The notes beneath the pieces were generated by a model that worked only from the letters and a program-made list of their open reading frames with translations, had not been told where the DNA came from and did no database searches. The position numbers were made by a program, and so were the translations under genes. Source: Charina bottae (taxonomy: Eukaryota; Chordata; Lepidosauria; Squamata; Charinaidae). From it: a stretch of 64,000 nt of DNA. Below, in pieces: positions 21,696 to 33,138 of this stretch; within the stretch, counting starts at the first letter, position 1; the number at the start of each line of letters is the position of its first letter. The stretch covers positions 80,652,798-80,716,797 of the forward strand of contig JALMGJ010000004.1 in assembly GCA_023362775.1 (NCBI GenBank), in the 5' to 3' direction.

Positions 21696-22656
21696 TTATT
21701 CGTTCAGTCGCTTCCGACTCTTCGTGACTTCATGGACCAGCCCACGCCAGAGCTTCCTGTCGGCCGTCACCATCCCCAGCTCCCCCAAGGTTGAGTCTGT
21801 CACCTCCAGAATATCATCCATCCATCTTGCCCTTGGTCGGCCCCTCTTCCTCTTGCCTTCCACTTTCCCTAGCATCAGGGTATCCTGTCTTCTCATTATG
21901 TGGCCAAAGTACTTCAGTTTTGCCTTTAATATCATTCCCTCAAGTGAGCAGTCTGGCTTGATTTCCTGGAGTATGGACTGGTTTGATCTTCTTGCAGTCC
22001 AAGGCACTCTCAGAATTTTCTTCCAACACCACAGTTCAAAAGCATCTATCTTCCTTCACTCAGCCTTCCTTATGGTCCAGCTCTCACAGCCATAGGTTAC
22101 TACAGGGAATACCATTGCTTTAACTATGCGGACCTTTGTTGTCAGTGTGATGTCTCTGCTCTTAACTATTTTATCAAGATTTGCCATTGCTCTCCTCCCA
22201 AGAAGTAGACGTCTTCTGATTTCCTGGCTGCAGTCAGCATCTGCAGTAATCTTTGCGCCTAGAAATACAAAGTCTGTCACTGCCTCCACTTTTTCTCCCT
22301 CTATTTGCCAGTTATCAATCAAGCTGGTTGCCATAATCTTGGTTTTTTTGAGGTTTAACTGCAACCCAGCTTTTGCACTTTCTTCTTTCACCTTCGTCAT
22401 AAGGCTCCTAAAACTCCTCCTCGCTTTCAGCCATCAAAGTGGTATCATCTGCATATCTAAGATTGTTAATGTTTCTTCCAGCGATTTTAACTCCAGCCTT
22501 GGATTCCTCAAGCCCAGCACGTCGCATGATGTGTTCTGCGTACAGGTTGAATAGGTAGGGTGAGAGTATACAGCCCTGCCATACTCCTTTCCCAATCTTA
22601 AACCAGTCCGTTGTTCCGTGCTCTTACCATTGCTACTTGGTCGTTATACAGATTCC
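21696..22656 (-). pseudogene. BovB RT catalytic and C-terminal part, in pieces
   Basis: Continuation of the same polyprotein in shifting frames. GVWQGCILSP-like sequence and LRYADDTTLMAESEEE are readable near 22430-22570. A further shift lies near 22412. Then 22400-22056 is open (NLKKTKIMA, DFVFLGAKIT), a TGA interrupts at 22056-22058, and the same frame continues through WTARRSNQSILQEIKPDCSLEG to the stop at 21696. At least three frame lesions and one nonsense codon. Confidence 0.88.
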
Positions 22657-24711
22657 TCAGGAGGCAGACAAGATGACTTGTCTGTACATAGCACCAAGAA
22701 CTTGCCACAATTTGTTATGATCCACACAGTCAAAGGCTTTAGAATAGTCAATAAAACAAAAATTGATGTTTTTCTGAAACTCCCTGGCTTTCTCCATTAT
22801 CCAGCGAATATTGGCAATTTGGTCTCTAGTTCCTCTGCCTTTTCTAAACCCAGCTTGTACATCTGGCAATTCTCGCTCCATGAATTGCTGGAGTCTACCT
22901 TGCAAGATCTTGAGCATTACCTTACTGGCATGTGAAATAAGTGCCACTGTTCGATAGTTTGAACATTCTTTAGTGCTTCCCTTTTTTGGTATGGGGATAT
23001 AAGTTGATTTTTTCCAATCTGATGGCCATTCTTGTGTTTTCCAAATTTGCTGGCGTATGGCATGCATCACCTTGACAGCATCATCTTGCAAGATTTTAAA
23101 CAGTTCAGCTGGGATACCGTCGTCTCCTGCTGCCTTGTTATTAGCAATGCTTCTTAAGGCCCATTCAACCTCACTCTTCAGGATGTCTGGCTCTAACTCA
23201 CTGACCACACCGTCAAAGCTATCTCCAATACTATTATCCTTCCTATACAGATCTTCCGTATATTCTTGCCACCTTTTCTTGATCTCTTCTGCTTCTGTTA
23301 GGTCCTTACCATCTTTGCTTTTGATCATACCCATTTTTGCCTGGAATTTACCTCCGATGTTTCTAATTTTCTGGAAGAGGTCTCTTGTCCTTCCTATTCT
23401 ATTGTCTTCTTCCACTTCCGCACATTGCTTGTTTAAAAATAATTCCTTATCTCTTCTGGCTAACCTCTGGAATTTTGCATTTAATTGGGCATATCTCCCC
23501 CTATCACTGTTGCCTTTTGCTTTCCTTCTTTCTTGGGCTACTTCCAGTGTCTCAGCAGACAGCCATCTTGCCTTCTTGGTTTTCTTTTTCTTTGGGACGT
23601 TTTTTGTTGCCGCCTCCTGAACAATGTTGCAAACTTCTGTCCATAGTTCTTCCGGGACCCTATCTACTAAATCTAGTCCCTTAAATCTATTCTTCACCTC
23701 CACTGAATATTCCTTAGGAATATTAGTGAGCTCATATCTAACTGATCTGTGGGTCTTCCCTAGTCTCTTTAGTCTGATTCTAAATTTTGCAATAAGAAGT
23801 TCGTGATCTGAACTACAGTCAGCTCCAGGTCTTGTTTTTACCGACTGTATAGATGTCCGCCACCTTTGGCTGCAAAGGATGTAGTCAATCTGATTTCGGT
23901 GTCGACCATCTGGTGAAGTCCATGTATAAAGTCGTCTTTTAGGTTGTTGGAAGAGAGTGTTTGTTATGCACAGTGAGTTGTCTTGGCAAAATTCTATCAG
24001 CCTATGTCCTGCTTCATTTTGTTCTCCCAGACCATGTTTGCCTGTAATTCCAGGTGTCGTCTGACTACCCACCTTAGCATTCCAGTCTCCTGTAATGAAA
24101 ATAACATCTCTTTTTGGTGTATTATCCAGTAGGTGCTCCAGATCCTCATAGAACTGATCTACTTCTGCTTCTTCAGCATCTGTGGTTGGGGTGTATATTT
24201 GGATCACTGTGATGTTTAATGGCTTACCCTGAATTCGAATTGAGATCATTCCATCGTTTTTTGGATTGTATCCAAGCACTGCTTTAGCCACTTTATTATT
24301 AATTATGAAGGCTACTCCATTTCTTCTGTGGTCCTCTTGTCCACAGTAGTAGATCTGGTGGTCATCTGATGTGAAGTGGCCCATTCCAGTCCATTTCAGT
24401 TCACTGACACCTAAAATGTCTATATTTAATCTTGACATCTCACCAATAACCACATCCAATTTGCCCTGGCTCATAGATCTTACATTCCAGGTTCCTATGG
24501 TGTGTTGATCTTTAGAACATCGAATTCGTCGTTCACCACCAGCACCGTCGGCCGCTAGCCGTCCTTTCGGCTTTGAGCTAGCTGCGTCATCACATCTGGG
24601 GCTAGTTGAACGTATCCTCTGTTCCTCCCCAGTAGCATTTTGACCATCTTCCGACCTGGGAGTCCCATCTTCCGATGGTATACCAACATATCTCTGGTTG
24701 TACTGATCCAT
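22657..24711 (-). pseudogene. BovB polyprotein: endonuclease and N-terminal RT, frameshifted
   Basis: 684 open codons from ATG at 24711. The endonuclease spans roughly residues 65-320: GTWNVRSM, LGVSELKW, a GDWNAKVG motif, then CSSDHELLIAKF, which supplies the Asp-His pair of apurinic-type nucleases. The RT fingers follow (ECSNYRTVALISHASKVMLKIL, FRKGRGTRDQIANI) up to FIDYSKAFDCVDHNKLWQVL. There a net frameshift near 22670 ends the frame before the catalytic YADD block. The start is plausible because upstream sequence has stops, but the true BovB initiator was not determined. Confidence 0.9.
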
Positions 24712-24904
24712 TTAGTTTTCACGGCAAGAATACTGGGGTGGGTTGCCATTACCTTCCTCAGGGATCGTATTTAGTCTGACCTCTCTGCCACAACCTTCCC
24801 GTCTTGGGTGTCCCTTCACGGTTTAGCTCATGGTTTCATTGAAGTGCTCAAGCTCCAGCACCACGACAAGGTAACGATCTCCTTTGCTGGAGGGCCTACC
24901 ACAT

Positions 24905-25139
24905 ACTGAGTGGTAAATATCTGAACCACTAGCAAATAGATATTGCAGCCATCTTTTGGAGATCCAGATTTTTGCAGTCCAGAGATTATAGCCCATTAAA
25001 CAAACAAACAAAAAACCCGAAAAAACCAATGATGCATGAGTAAAAAGGAAGAGAGGGGAAAGAAAAACAAGCAATGAAAGCTGTTTATATATGAGAAAAA
25101 GCTAGAAACGAAACAGTGAATGTTGCTCGTTAGAGAAAA
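24905..25139. other. Spacer, nothing recognised
   Basis: AT-rich, unique. Confidence 0.5.
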
Positions 25140-25234
25140 GGGATTGCTTGCTTGCTTGTTTGCTTGCTTATTTATTTACTTATTTACTTATTTACTTATT
25201 TACTTATTTACTTATTTACTTATTTACTTATTTA
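25140..25234. repeat. (TTTACTTA)n microsatellite at a LINE tail
   Basis: About nine octamer repeats that form the extended tail of the neighbouring minus-strand L2-like LINE. Confidence 0.9.
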
Positions 25235-25900
25235 AACAATATATATGGCTGCACATCTCATTGCTGGGACTCTGGGTGACAAACAAGAAATTAAAAATAA
25301 AAACTCAATTAATTAAAACAAAATTTCAACCATGATCAATAAATATGTGCAGAGGTCCAAACGGGTCATTCTATCCTTCAATCAGTAAAAAAACAAGGTT
25401 TGTTTTTTAAAAACAAAAAACAACAACCATAAACAAATCCCAAAACAGGACTGATCTAACATCCTAGCCAAATGTTTGAGGAAACAATCAGGTCTTTAGA
25501 GCCTTATGAAAGGCAAACATCATCAGAGCTATCCATATTTCCAGGTAGATGCTGTTCCACAGGGCAGGTGCCACAACACCAGTGGCATGAATTAAATTTT
25601 GGGTCACAGAAGATGGTATTGCTTAATGGAAGGAACAAAAGCATACTTATCTTGTCAGTTCTGGTGAGGTGAACAGAAAGATTGCAGCTATATGGTCCCA
25701 CAAATAATCTGGCCCTGTGACATATAGGTGGTATCCAGCACCTTGAATTGTACCCAGATGCTAATGCAGCTTGTGGAACAGTAGTGTTATATGAGCATAC
25801 TGTATTATGGAATATCCAAAACTGCCTGCACCCAATATCCTTGTCCTTAGTGCCCAGCTGCCCTGGCACTAGAATAGGCCAGCAACCATTTTGGAGGGCA
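25233..25900 (-). mobile_element. L2-like LINE 3' part, decayed
   Basis: The reverse complement of 25233-25310 gives ACCCAGAGTCCCAGCAATGAG...GCAGCCATATATATTGTTT, matching the L2-like tail at 15060-15150. Further upstream, GTTCCACAGGGCAGGTGCCA and CACCTTGAATTGTACCC are characteristic of LINE coding remnants (the latter reads as a GTIQGAG-like piece). No usable frame. Confidence 0.6.
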
Positions 25901-28019
25901 CAAACTGATGACATGACTCTGTACTTGGCTCCTTCTATCATAAATGCAAAATCTGGGTGCAATCTCATGCTGCAGTTTCAAAGTATTCTCTTCCCTTATT
26001 CTTCAGCACTTCTGTCCATCTGATTTCTATTTTTCTTTCCCTGACCTACCTATTTTTCCTGTGATGTTAAATATATTATTCGTATATCCAGCAATGCACT
26101 GTTTATTAATTTCTCCAGTCATTTGAATTTCCAGTTACTTGAAGGAAAAGGGCTTTACCTCAAGTGATTGAAGATATAATGAAAGCTCACCATAGGCAGA
26201 AATAAAAAATGTGTTACATCCATTAATACCAAACTGCATTTTGGATCAAGGAAACTCAAATATTATTGCAAAAATAGCCAGCATTCAACCAACTTTTGTT
26301 CCTATATAAACTAAATTCCTTCACTCATGCAATCATAACAGTGATAGATGTTTTCTTCTTTTCAAATCTAATCTAATTTTGTTTGGCAAATGAGTTGGTA
26401 TATAAAGTGTTATTGTATACTAGGACTCCGTATACTTCAAAAATTACTCAATTTTTTTGAGTAATTCGGACCTTGATTTGCTATCCACTATATCAGCCTA
26501 CTTTTTATGAAAAAAGGTTGCAACTACTTTAATAAATCAACTTACTATAGTTAATGCAATTTTTAAAAAGGCCACACATTTTCAGGCTTGAAAATCTCCA
26601 AAAAATGGGAGAAAATCAAAGGATATTTTCAGTATCCAAAGAAAAACATATGCAGATATGTTTTACCTACAGGCTTATTATAAAATCCTGACTATGCAAT
26701 TAAGATGCAGCTGCTTGCAATTCATCACCTAACTTCCCAGGATTTCTATTGGTGGATTATTTTAGTGCTTAGAATTATGCTAGCAGATGCAAACTGTGCT
26801 TATGTGCCAGGGTTATACTAATTAACAGCTTAAACCATGCAGTTTCATTTTCTTATTTTTTGCCTCTATTTTCTTTTATCTTCTAAACTATAACACAAGT
26901 ACAGCTCTTTTCTTTCCAACTGTAGGATTGCTGATGGAAAAATACTGTATATCTGCTCAAAAGGATGCCCACACATAGGAAAACTTTGGGCTGAAGTGAC
27001 ATGGTATGAATAAAAATGCTTAAATTGGAAATGGTGGACAATCATGTCTGTAAGTCTGCAAATTTAGAGCTTGCAGAAAAGAAAACCATCAATGTTTGGC
27101 CTTTATCTCTCACAGCAAGCCAATAGCTGAGTTCAGAAAATCATTACCCACTATGCTTGTTCACTGTCCTTCCAAACTGATCTATACCAATCTCATCCAG
27201 ATCCTTCAGGTTCCATTGAGTCTCCCTTCCTCATTTTACAAAAATGAAATAGCTAGTTTTTCTCCCCTCTCTTCTGATTTGCAAAAAAAAAAACACACAT
27301 AAAAAATAAAAATCCCAGAAGCAGTTTAAAGGGAAGTTGCATTCCGAAAAACAAGGTACGCCAGCAAAGAAGTTGCTGTGATGATAGCCAAGGACCATTT
27401 TCTTCAGTAATGAATCTGGCAAGCGATGTTATTCTTACAGCTTTAATGTGGGACAAATTATTGGTGTATTCCTTTGGCTTTGTACCTTCCCATTGCAAGC
27501 AGGAAAAACTACTCTCCTTTATATGTGGTCGGGTGGTGCTGGGCCAATATAGGCAGATTATTGGAATGGAAGTATTAGCAATTGTCAAATTGCCCAACAG
27601 AGGTTTCTGAACATGGATCTAGCGCATATTTGGAAAAGAGAGATGTGGGTTGAAGCAAGAGCCATGATCAAAGTAGCTTGATGACAGCCACAGACACAGA
27701 AGAGAGGTTGTGAGGAACATTATAAGCACTGTCAAAGTAATAAAAACAGTAAAAAAAAGGTACAGCCTTGTCGGAAAAAGCAGTGAACATGCATAATGCC
27801 CTCACTGATGATAGAATCAACAGCAAATAATTGGCAGAACCCAGTTTACTTACAGAGTTTAAATAAACCTTCTGTGTAACACAGGACTAGAATACTCTTT
27901 CTTATCAGACGTTAATGCTCTTCTGACCTCTCAAGTTCTGCCTAATTGTGACAGAGAGGTATTCCTGTGAGAGATGAGCCAAGAACATCAGGAGAGTACA
28001 CCAAATGTATATACTTCCA
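25901..28019. other. Unique sequence, no gene recognised
   Basis: Short A/T tracts and small hairpins, for example ATTACTCAA...TTGAGTAAT near 26445-26470. A minus-strand frame at 27253-27597 has no recognisable motif. Confidence 0.55.
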
Positions 28020-28372
28020 GAAGGGTCACCCAAGGGGTGAAGTTCATTCTAGCTGCCCAGCTAAAGCAAGCAGTTACCTATATCAGGCAAAAGTGATACA
28101 GGAAGATGCTGTAGGTGGATGATCACTTTAGTGGCAATGCCAAAGACAAATTTTAATAGATTGCAGGAAAAGGAAATGGTAAATTACCCGTGTATATTAC
28201 CAAGAAAATGGGAAATCTTGAAGGAAAGAAAAGAAGAGGAAGACTAGCAGCAAGGTAGATAAACTCAATTACAGCAGTCATGGGTGCATATTGAAAGAAC
28301 TGAAAAGCCAACTGAGGACAGATTGTCCTAGAGAAGGTCTATCTATATGGTCACTAAAAGTCAACACTATTT
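28020..28372 (+). mobile_element. RTE-clade LINE 3' fragment
   Basis: GGAAAAGGAAATGGTAAATTACC, then AAGAAGAGGAAGACTAGCAG (decayed KRRGRPAA, the Arg-rich RTE C-terminus) and a final GGTCACTAAAAGTCAACACT. Same family as 37672-37966. No AATC tail remains. Confidence 0.65.
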
Positions 28373-28994
28373 TCTTCCCCAAAATTACTAAATGTATATT
28401 TAAAGAGCCCGTGTAAGATTTGACAAGCACTCTAAAACATGATGGTCAGGCATTTTGTAGGCAGATGACTCTGTGGAAGCCAGGTATCTGGGCTGTACCT
28501 CAGTCCAAGCCAAATGTCCATGGAGAACAGAGTCCCATAACCAGATGGAAGGGCATGTTCACAGATGAAAGTGGCCAATTGGAGGTGGGCAGATCCAAAT
28601 TCTTGACCATGTCATCAATCATCAGTGAAGCATTTTAGATTGTGTCTGCAGCAGAAATGGTGTTGGGAGTAGAGGGGAAACACTACTTTAGAATTGGAAT
28701 AGGTGAAATCAACTTTAAGTTGCCTCAGCTGTCAAGTAGAGATGAGACAAAAGCAATATCAGGAGGGCATTTCATTAAAAAAATGGTTACTGCGTATGTT
28801 CATGACTCATTTAGAGGTTGTGATGATCAGCCTATTCTGTCACCAATTGCAGTGTATGAAAGCCTATGAACTTTGAAACCACCTAACTTCAAGATTATTT
28901 AGCATGTGTAAATTTCAGTCTTCAGTAAATATAATGCTTTATTATTTTTCTATTTATTTTCTTTTAATTGTTGCCATTTTTTTAGCTTTGTCTG
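28373..28994. other. No gene recognised
   Basis: Two adjacent plus-strand frames of 72 and 75 codons (28420-28638, 28642-28869) have no known motif, and nothing around them suggests expression. Confidence 0.45.
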
Positions 28995-29225
28995 TGTGTG
29001 TGCCTTTAAGTCAGTGTTAATCCTGGTGACTGCCTGGACAAGTCCCTGCAGTTCTCTTGGCAAGATTTCAGAAGTGGTTTGCCATTGCCTCCTTCCTAGG
29101 ACTGAGAGAGAGAGAGTGACCAAGCATATCTAGCTGGATTTGTGCCTAAGGTAGGACTATAGTCTCCAAGTTTCTAGGCTGGTTTCTAGTCTGATGCCTT
29201 AACCACTGCACCAAACTGGCTGTCC
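28995..29225 (-). mobile_element. tRNA-headed SINE with RTE-like tail
   Basis: Reverse copy of the family at 19527-19757: in minus orientation GCCAGTTTGGTGCAGTGGTTAAG, then AGAAACTTGGAGACTATAGTC and the shared body AAACCACTTCTGAAATCTTGC. Confidence 0.8.
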
Positions 29226-30326
29226 CATTTTTAACTATAGGATAACATAAAGTAAATATAGAGACACAAATATTTAATTTATTTGAAAACTCATCCAGGT
29301 TTTATGTCTTATTTTATTTAACTATTTTATTTGAATTTTTAGGTCAGTTGTAGTAAAAATGTTTCAAAATTAATTTATTTTGTCCCTCTGCTTCTCAACC
29401 AGTTGAAAGTAATTAGGAAAAATCTCATTCTCAGGGCTGCATCTGTGACAACAGTAACAGCTTTTGTAAACAATGGACAGTTTTCACATTTGATGTAATT
29501 ATGGGGCAATGAATTGCTCATGGATGCTAAACTTGGACTCATTTTTGTTCAGAGTAATAAGTTCAGCTTCTGTTTGTAGATCCTGCTAATTTAGGGACAC
29601 CACATGGCAAAGATGAAATGTGCCTGCAAATTTAATAGGAAATACAATTACATGGATAAGCTTCCTTTTTTTTCCCTTTCTCTCTCTCTTGCAAACTCAG
29701 AATTCAGCAGCTTTGATAAAGCCTCTTTGCTCAAACTAGTCATTTGGTGATGGAGCAAGAGGATAATATGTTTTATTGTTTCTGGTCACTCAGTTCTTCA
29801 CCTCATCACATAAAAAGAAATAGAATACTAATTATCTTTGAATGAAACATTTTTGTAAGATATTCAATTTTCTTTAGTAAATCTACTACAGACTTAATTT
29901 CAGTGCCTGATCTTTGGACTCCTACTATGATCATTAATACCATCTGATAATTATTGAAAATCGGAGCATCAACATGACCATGCACTAATGATTCTTAGTG
30001 GGCCATAAGTGTGTGCAGAAAGGGGAAAAAATCTTGTTATTACCAATAGCACTGCATAGATACTTCACCATTATTGACCATTCTTATCTTATACCTCTGT
30101 GCTTGTTGCATAAGCATATCAAAAAACTAATAAAGAAGTGATAAAGAACTAACAGAGTGTCTAGGGTTTTTTTTCCTCTTCTTGATTAAATAGTGATTAT
30201 CTTAGTTGTGGATACCTTGTAAGATTACACTGATGATCAAGCATATAAAGATATAATAAATACATAACATATGATGTGTTTAGCACTATTTACGTTAAAA
30301 AACAATTAAAACATAAATAACTTTGA
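29226..30326. other. Unique sequence; possible conserved non-coding block 29400-29640
   Basis: No repeat recognised. The 29400-29640 stretch contains AACAATGGAC (SOX-like) and GTAATTATGGGGCAATGAATTG (homeodomain-like) in non-repetitive context. This is a guess at regulatory sequence and needs cross-species alignment. Confidence 0.35.
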
Positions 30327-30510
30327 TTAAGTTTATTTATTTATTTATTTTCTATCCCGCCTTTATTATTTTTATAAATAACTCAAGGTGGCAAACATAC
30401 CTAATACTCCTTCCTCCTCCTCTTTTCCCCACAACAACAACCCTGTGAGGTGAGTTGGGCTGAGAGAGAGTGACTGGCCCAAGGTCACCCAGCTGGCTTT
30501 CATGCAAGTT
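30327..30510 (-). mobile_element. tRNA-headed SINE with L2-like tail, 5'-truncated
   Basis: Minus orientation: CCAGCTGGGTGACCTTGGGC, then CAACTCACCTCACAGGGTTG and the end AATAATAAAGGCGGGATAG with a TAAA tail. The tRNA head is missing. Same family as 33695-33943 and 34090-34320. Confidence 0.82.
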
Positions 30511-30621
30511 GTGATCTATGACACTAATTCAATAACCAAATCTAGATGAATAAACAATCTAAGAATGTATAAACAGCAATTTGAGTACTTGTTCACATAA
30601 ACATAGGGTAAAATAACTTTG

Positions 30622-30782
30622 GTTGTTGTGGGTTTTCCGGGCTGTGAGGCCGTGTTCTGGCAGTTTTTGTTCCTAACGTTTCGCCAGTAGCTGTGGCTGG
30701 CATCTTCGGAGGACAGGAGCACAGCTAGAAGATTCTCTCTGTGCCCAAGTGGAGGGTGTGTGCTTTCGACTATACATTAAAT
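30622..30782 (-). mobile_element. Penelope-type short insertion with hammerhead-like motif
   Basis: 161 bp flanked by the 8-bp duplication TAACTTTG (30614-30621 and 30783-30790). In minus orientation it contains TCCGAAGATGCCAGCC...CTGGCGAAACGTTAGG and ends in AGCCCGGAAAACCCACAACA, a layout typical of Penelope-like terminal repeats in reptiles. No coding sequence. The assignment rests on the ribozyme-like core. Confidence 0.65.
30672..30716 (-). ncRNA. Hammerhead-like ribozyme motif, one core base changed
   Basis: Core CCGAAGA (complement at 30703-30709) where the consensus is CTGANGA, stem II GCCAG/CTGGC, GAAAC (complement at 30678-30682), GTT, and stem I CCT/AGG that pairs directly. The T-to-C change in the invariant core would be expected to abolish cleavage. 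Confidence 0.6.
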
Positions 30783-30790
30783 TAACTTTG

Positions 30791-31009
30791 TTTCTTTGGT
30801 TGTGCTGTTATATATCAAGTTCAATGCAAGTTCAACCACTCAGGAAGACTTCAGCTATGAGTGACCAGCCCATTAGGCTTACATGGTCTCAAAAGAGTAA
30901 CTATGTATATTGTGCTTCATGGTTATGTATGTTTAAATAGTTTAAAAACGTAAGTAACTGTATACAAATCTGGTTACCCTGAAGCAACAGAAAAACCTAA
31001 TCCTAAGAT
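30791..31009. other. Short spacer
   Basis: Unique sequence, nothing recognised. Confidence 0.5.
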
Positions 31010-31090
31010 CTGTCTATGTCTATGTCTATGTCTATGTCTATGTCTATGTCTATGTCTATGTCTATGTCTATGTCTATGTCTATGTCTATG
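31010..31090. repeat. (TATGTC)n hexamer microsatellite
   Basis: About 13 almost perfect TATGTC hexamers. Confidence 0.97.
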
Positions 31091-31723
31091 TATTTCTAGC
31101 GAAGCAAATTCTTATCCTGGCATAATAGAATACTTTCTGAATACTACACATACCACCTAATTAGAAACTTTATTTTCTTTTCTGAAAGAATACAGCAGAT
31201 ACGACATAAAATTTGGATGGTAGAATGTGTAATACCCTTTAAGAATATGGTTTCTGATATTATCAGAATCATACTTCTACTGTACAACTATAATTACAAT
31301 CACATGCTGTCAAAATAATAGCAACGTGTTTTTATTATCAATACAGTATATCATTATTTTAATCATGGTACCTTAAGTACCATTTATTAGCCCTATGTCT
31401 TTGAAGTGTTACTAAATATCAGGAAAATAATTGTCCTGCAGTCAGCCAACAGGTAATCAAAACACTGTACAATGTTTACATCTAGCCTTGTTCTTAAATA
31501 CGATAAATGAGTTCCTTAAAATATCAGCTTTGGAATAGTAGGAATTTAATCATAACAGAGATTTGTTCTTACAATTGTTTTCCTATTGTTTATATAATTC
31601 CTTAAGATTCTTTTTTCTTTTTCTTTTTTTGCCTGAATATAGGTAATTACTGTGTATCTGCCAAGAAAGAAAATAGAGAACATAATGTTCATTCCCTCTC
31701 TTGCCTGAAAACTCATGGGATCT
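31091..31723. other. Unique sequence, no gene recognised
   Basis: AT-rich, no repeat family identified. Confidence 0.55.
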
Positions 31724-32088
31724 TGAGTGCATGCAGATGCAAAGATAAAGTTTTGGAGTGAAACTTTTCTTCAGGATTTCAGTATCTCGTTAAATTTGTA
31801 GAGATGTCCTTGGCATTGCAAAGTTCACTAAACTCTTGTTTTCATTGCAATTGTTATGCATAGTTTCTATCCAAACCATAAGAAAAATTATGAGTGCATG
31901 CAGATGCAAAGATAAAGTTTTGAGTGCATGGAGATGCAAAGATAAAGTTTTGGAGTGAAACATTTCTTCAGGATTTCAGTATCTCATTAAATTTGTAGAG
32001 ATGTCCTTGGCATTGCAAAGTTCACTAAACTCTTGTTTTCATTGCAATTGTTATGCATAGTTTCTATCCAAACCATAAGAAGAATTAT
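31724..32088. repeat. Tandem duplication, period ~197 bp
   Basis: The segment with GGAGTGAAAC at 31755 recurs at 31952 and runs to about 32088 with few differences. The junction also holds an extra copy of a ~30-bp piece, GAGTGCATGCAGATGCAAAG. It looks like a local two-step duplication of unique DNA. Confidence 0.9.
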
Positions 32089-32204
32089 AAAACAAACAAT
32101 ACCTGTGCCTTGATCAGTTTTAAGTAAAGGTAAGGTTTCCTTGACATTTGATAATTCATTGGACTCCTCCTTAGCAACAGTATATAGGTATAGTATATAC
32201 CTAT

Positions 32205-32403
32205 TCAGACAGTATATTATTCATATACATATACTGTACATATACATATGCATCTTTGTATGTATATCTTTGTGTGTGCGTGTGTGTATGTGTGTGTATG
32301 TATGTGTGTGTATGTATGTATGTATATATATATATATACATACATACATACATACATACATACATACACACAGACACAGACACAGACACAGACACAGACA
32401 CAT
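32205..32403. repeat. Compound microsatellite (TATG, TG, TA, CATA, CAGACA)
   Basis: Consecutive simple blocks: TGTGTATG runs, TATATA, CATA repeats at about 32337-32368 and ACAGAC hexamers at about 32369-32402. TATG and CATA blocks are complementary and can fold. All open frames here are low-complexity artefacts. Confidence 0.93.
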
Positions 32404-32844
32404 ACTTTTCTAACTTACAGTTTGGATGGTCTCCCATCCAAGTGTTAACCAGGCCCTGCTGAATTTCTGACCCAGAGAAGATGAGTCAGGTGATGCATCT
32501 ACCAAGGCCATATCAGTTTTAGGCTACACTTTGTTAGATATAAATATATCTCCTAGAGATGAGGTTTACTTCTCAATACCCACACATTTGGAATTATTAT
32601 TAAGATGTTGGATCATATTTCCATTTCCATTTTTATGATTAGAGTGTAATGAAGCATATAATGTGGTAATGTTCAATGCAGATGGAGTAATCATTTTAAA
32701 GATGCTGTATTATTATAACCACACAGTGTGTTTCCTCTGTGACAACCAAAATTGAACAATCACAATGTTAAAAGTGATTTATTAGGTTTCTTTTGCATGT
32801 ACAATCTGCCTAAAATGCTTTAATCTGAAGAGAATTACAAAAAC
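32404..32844. other. Unique sequence, no gene recognised
   Basis: Nothing identifiable. Confidence 0.5.
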
Positions 32845-32935
32845 TTGTGGGAGTTGGGTGGTGATAAATCAAATAAATAAATAAATAAATAAATCAAATA
32901 AATCAAATAAATAAATAAATAAATAAATAAATAAG
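32845..32935 (+). mobile_element. L2-like LINE 3' tail with (AAATA)n
   Basis: TGGGAGTTGGGTGGTGATAAAT followed by AAATA/AAATC repeats. It matches the complement of the L2-like end at 7018-7080. Confidence 0.65.
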
Positions 32936-33138
32936 AAGAGAAGGGGATGATGAAGAAAAGGTTTGGAGCTATGGCTAAAGGGAAGGTGGTATAGATAAAG
33001 GAAGTGTGGATAACCAAAGTAAATATTTTCACTTTTACACTCCTTTATGGTTGAGAAATTTTTATTCAGCAACATAACGAAAGATCTTTTACCAGTGAAA
33101 GCTTAGTTTCTGTTTTCTCTACTGTGGAAATGGGAACA

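Larger units (their letters stand above)
21686..24892 (-). mobile_element. Full-length BovB LINE, inactivated
   Basis: A 3.2-kb element bounded by a 12-bp duplication GGCCTACCACAT (21674-21685 and 24893-24904). The 5' end (24892 downward) starts with untranslated sequence including GATCGTTACCTTGTCGTGG. The 3' end has CAACAACAA. It contains endonuclease and RT domains. Its tail reads AGTCGGAAGCGACTG, not AGTCGGACACGACTG as in the copy at 5.0-6.8 kb, and the protein differs at many sites, so two BovB subfamilies are present. Confidence 0.94.

Noticed and set aside
23057..23684. Plus-strand frames opposite the second BovB
   Set aside because: Antisense shadows of the endonuclease/RT frame.
28420..28869. 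Two adjacent short frames that could be one gene with an in-frame stop
   Set aside because: No recognisable domain, and the flanks are repeat relics.
32141..32462. Several Cys/Tyr/Val- or His/Thr-rich frames
   Set aside because: Translations of a compound microsatellite.
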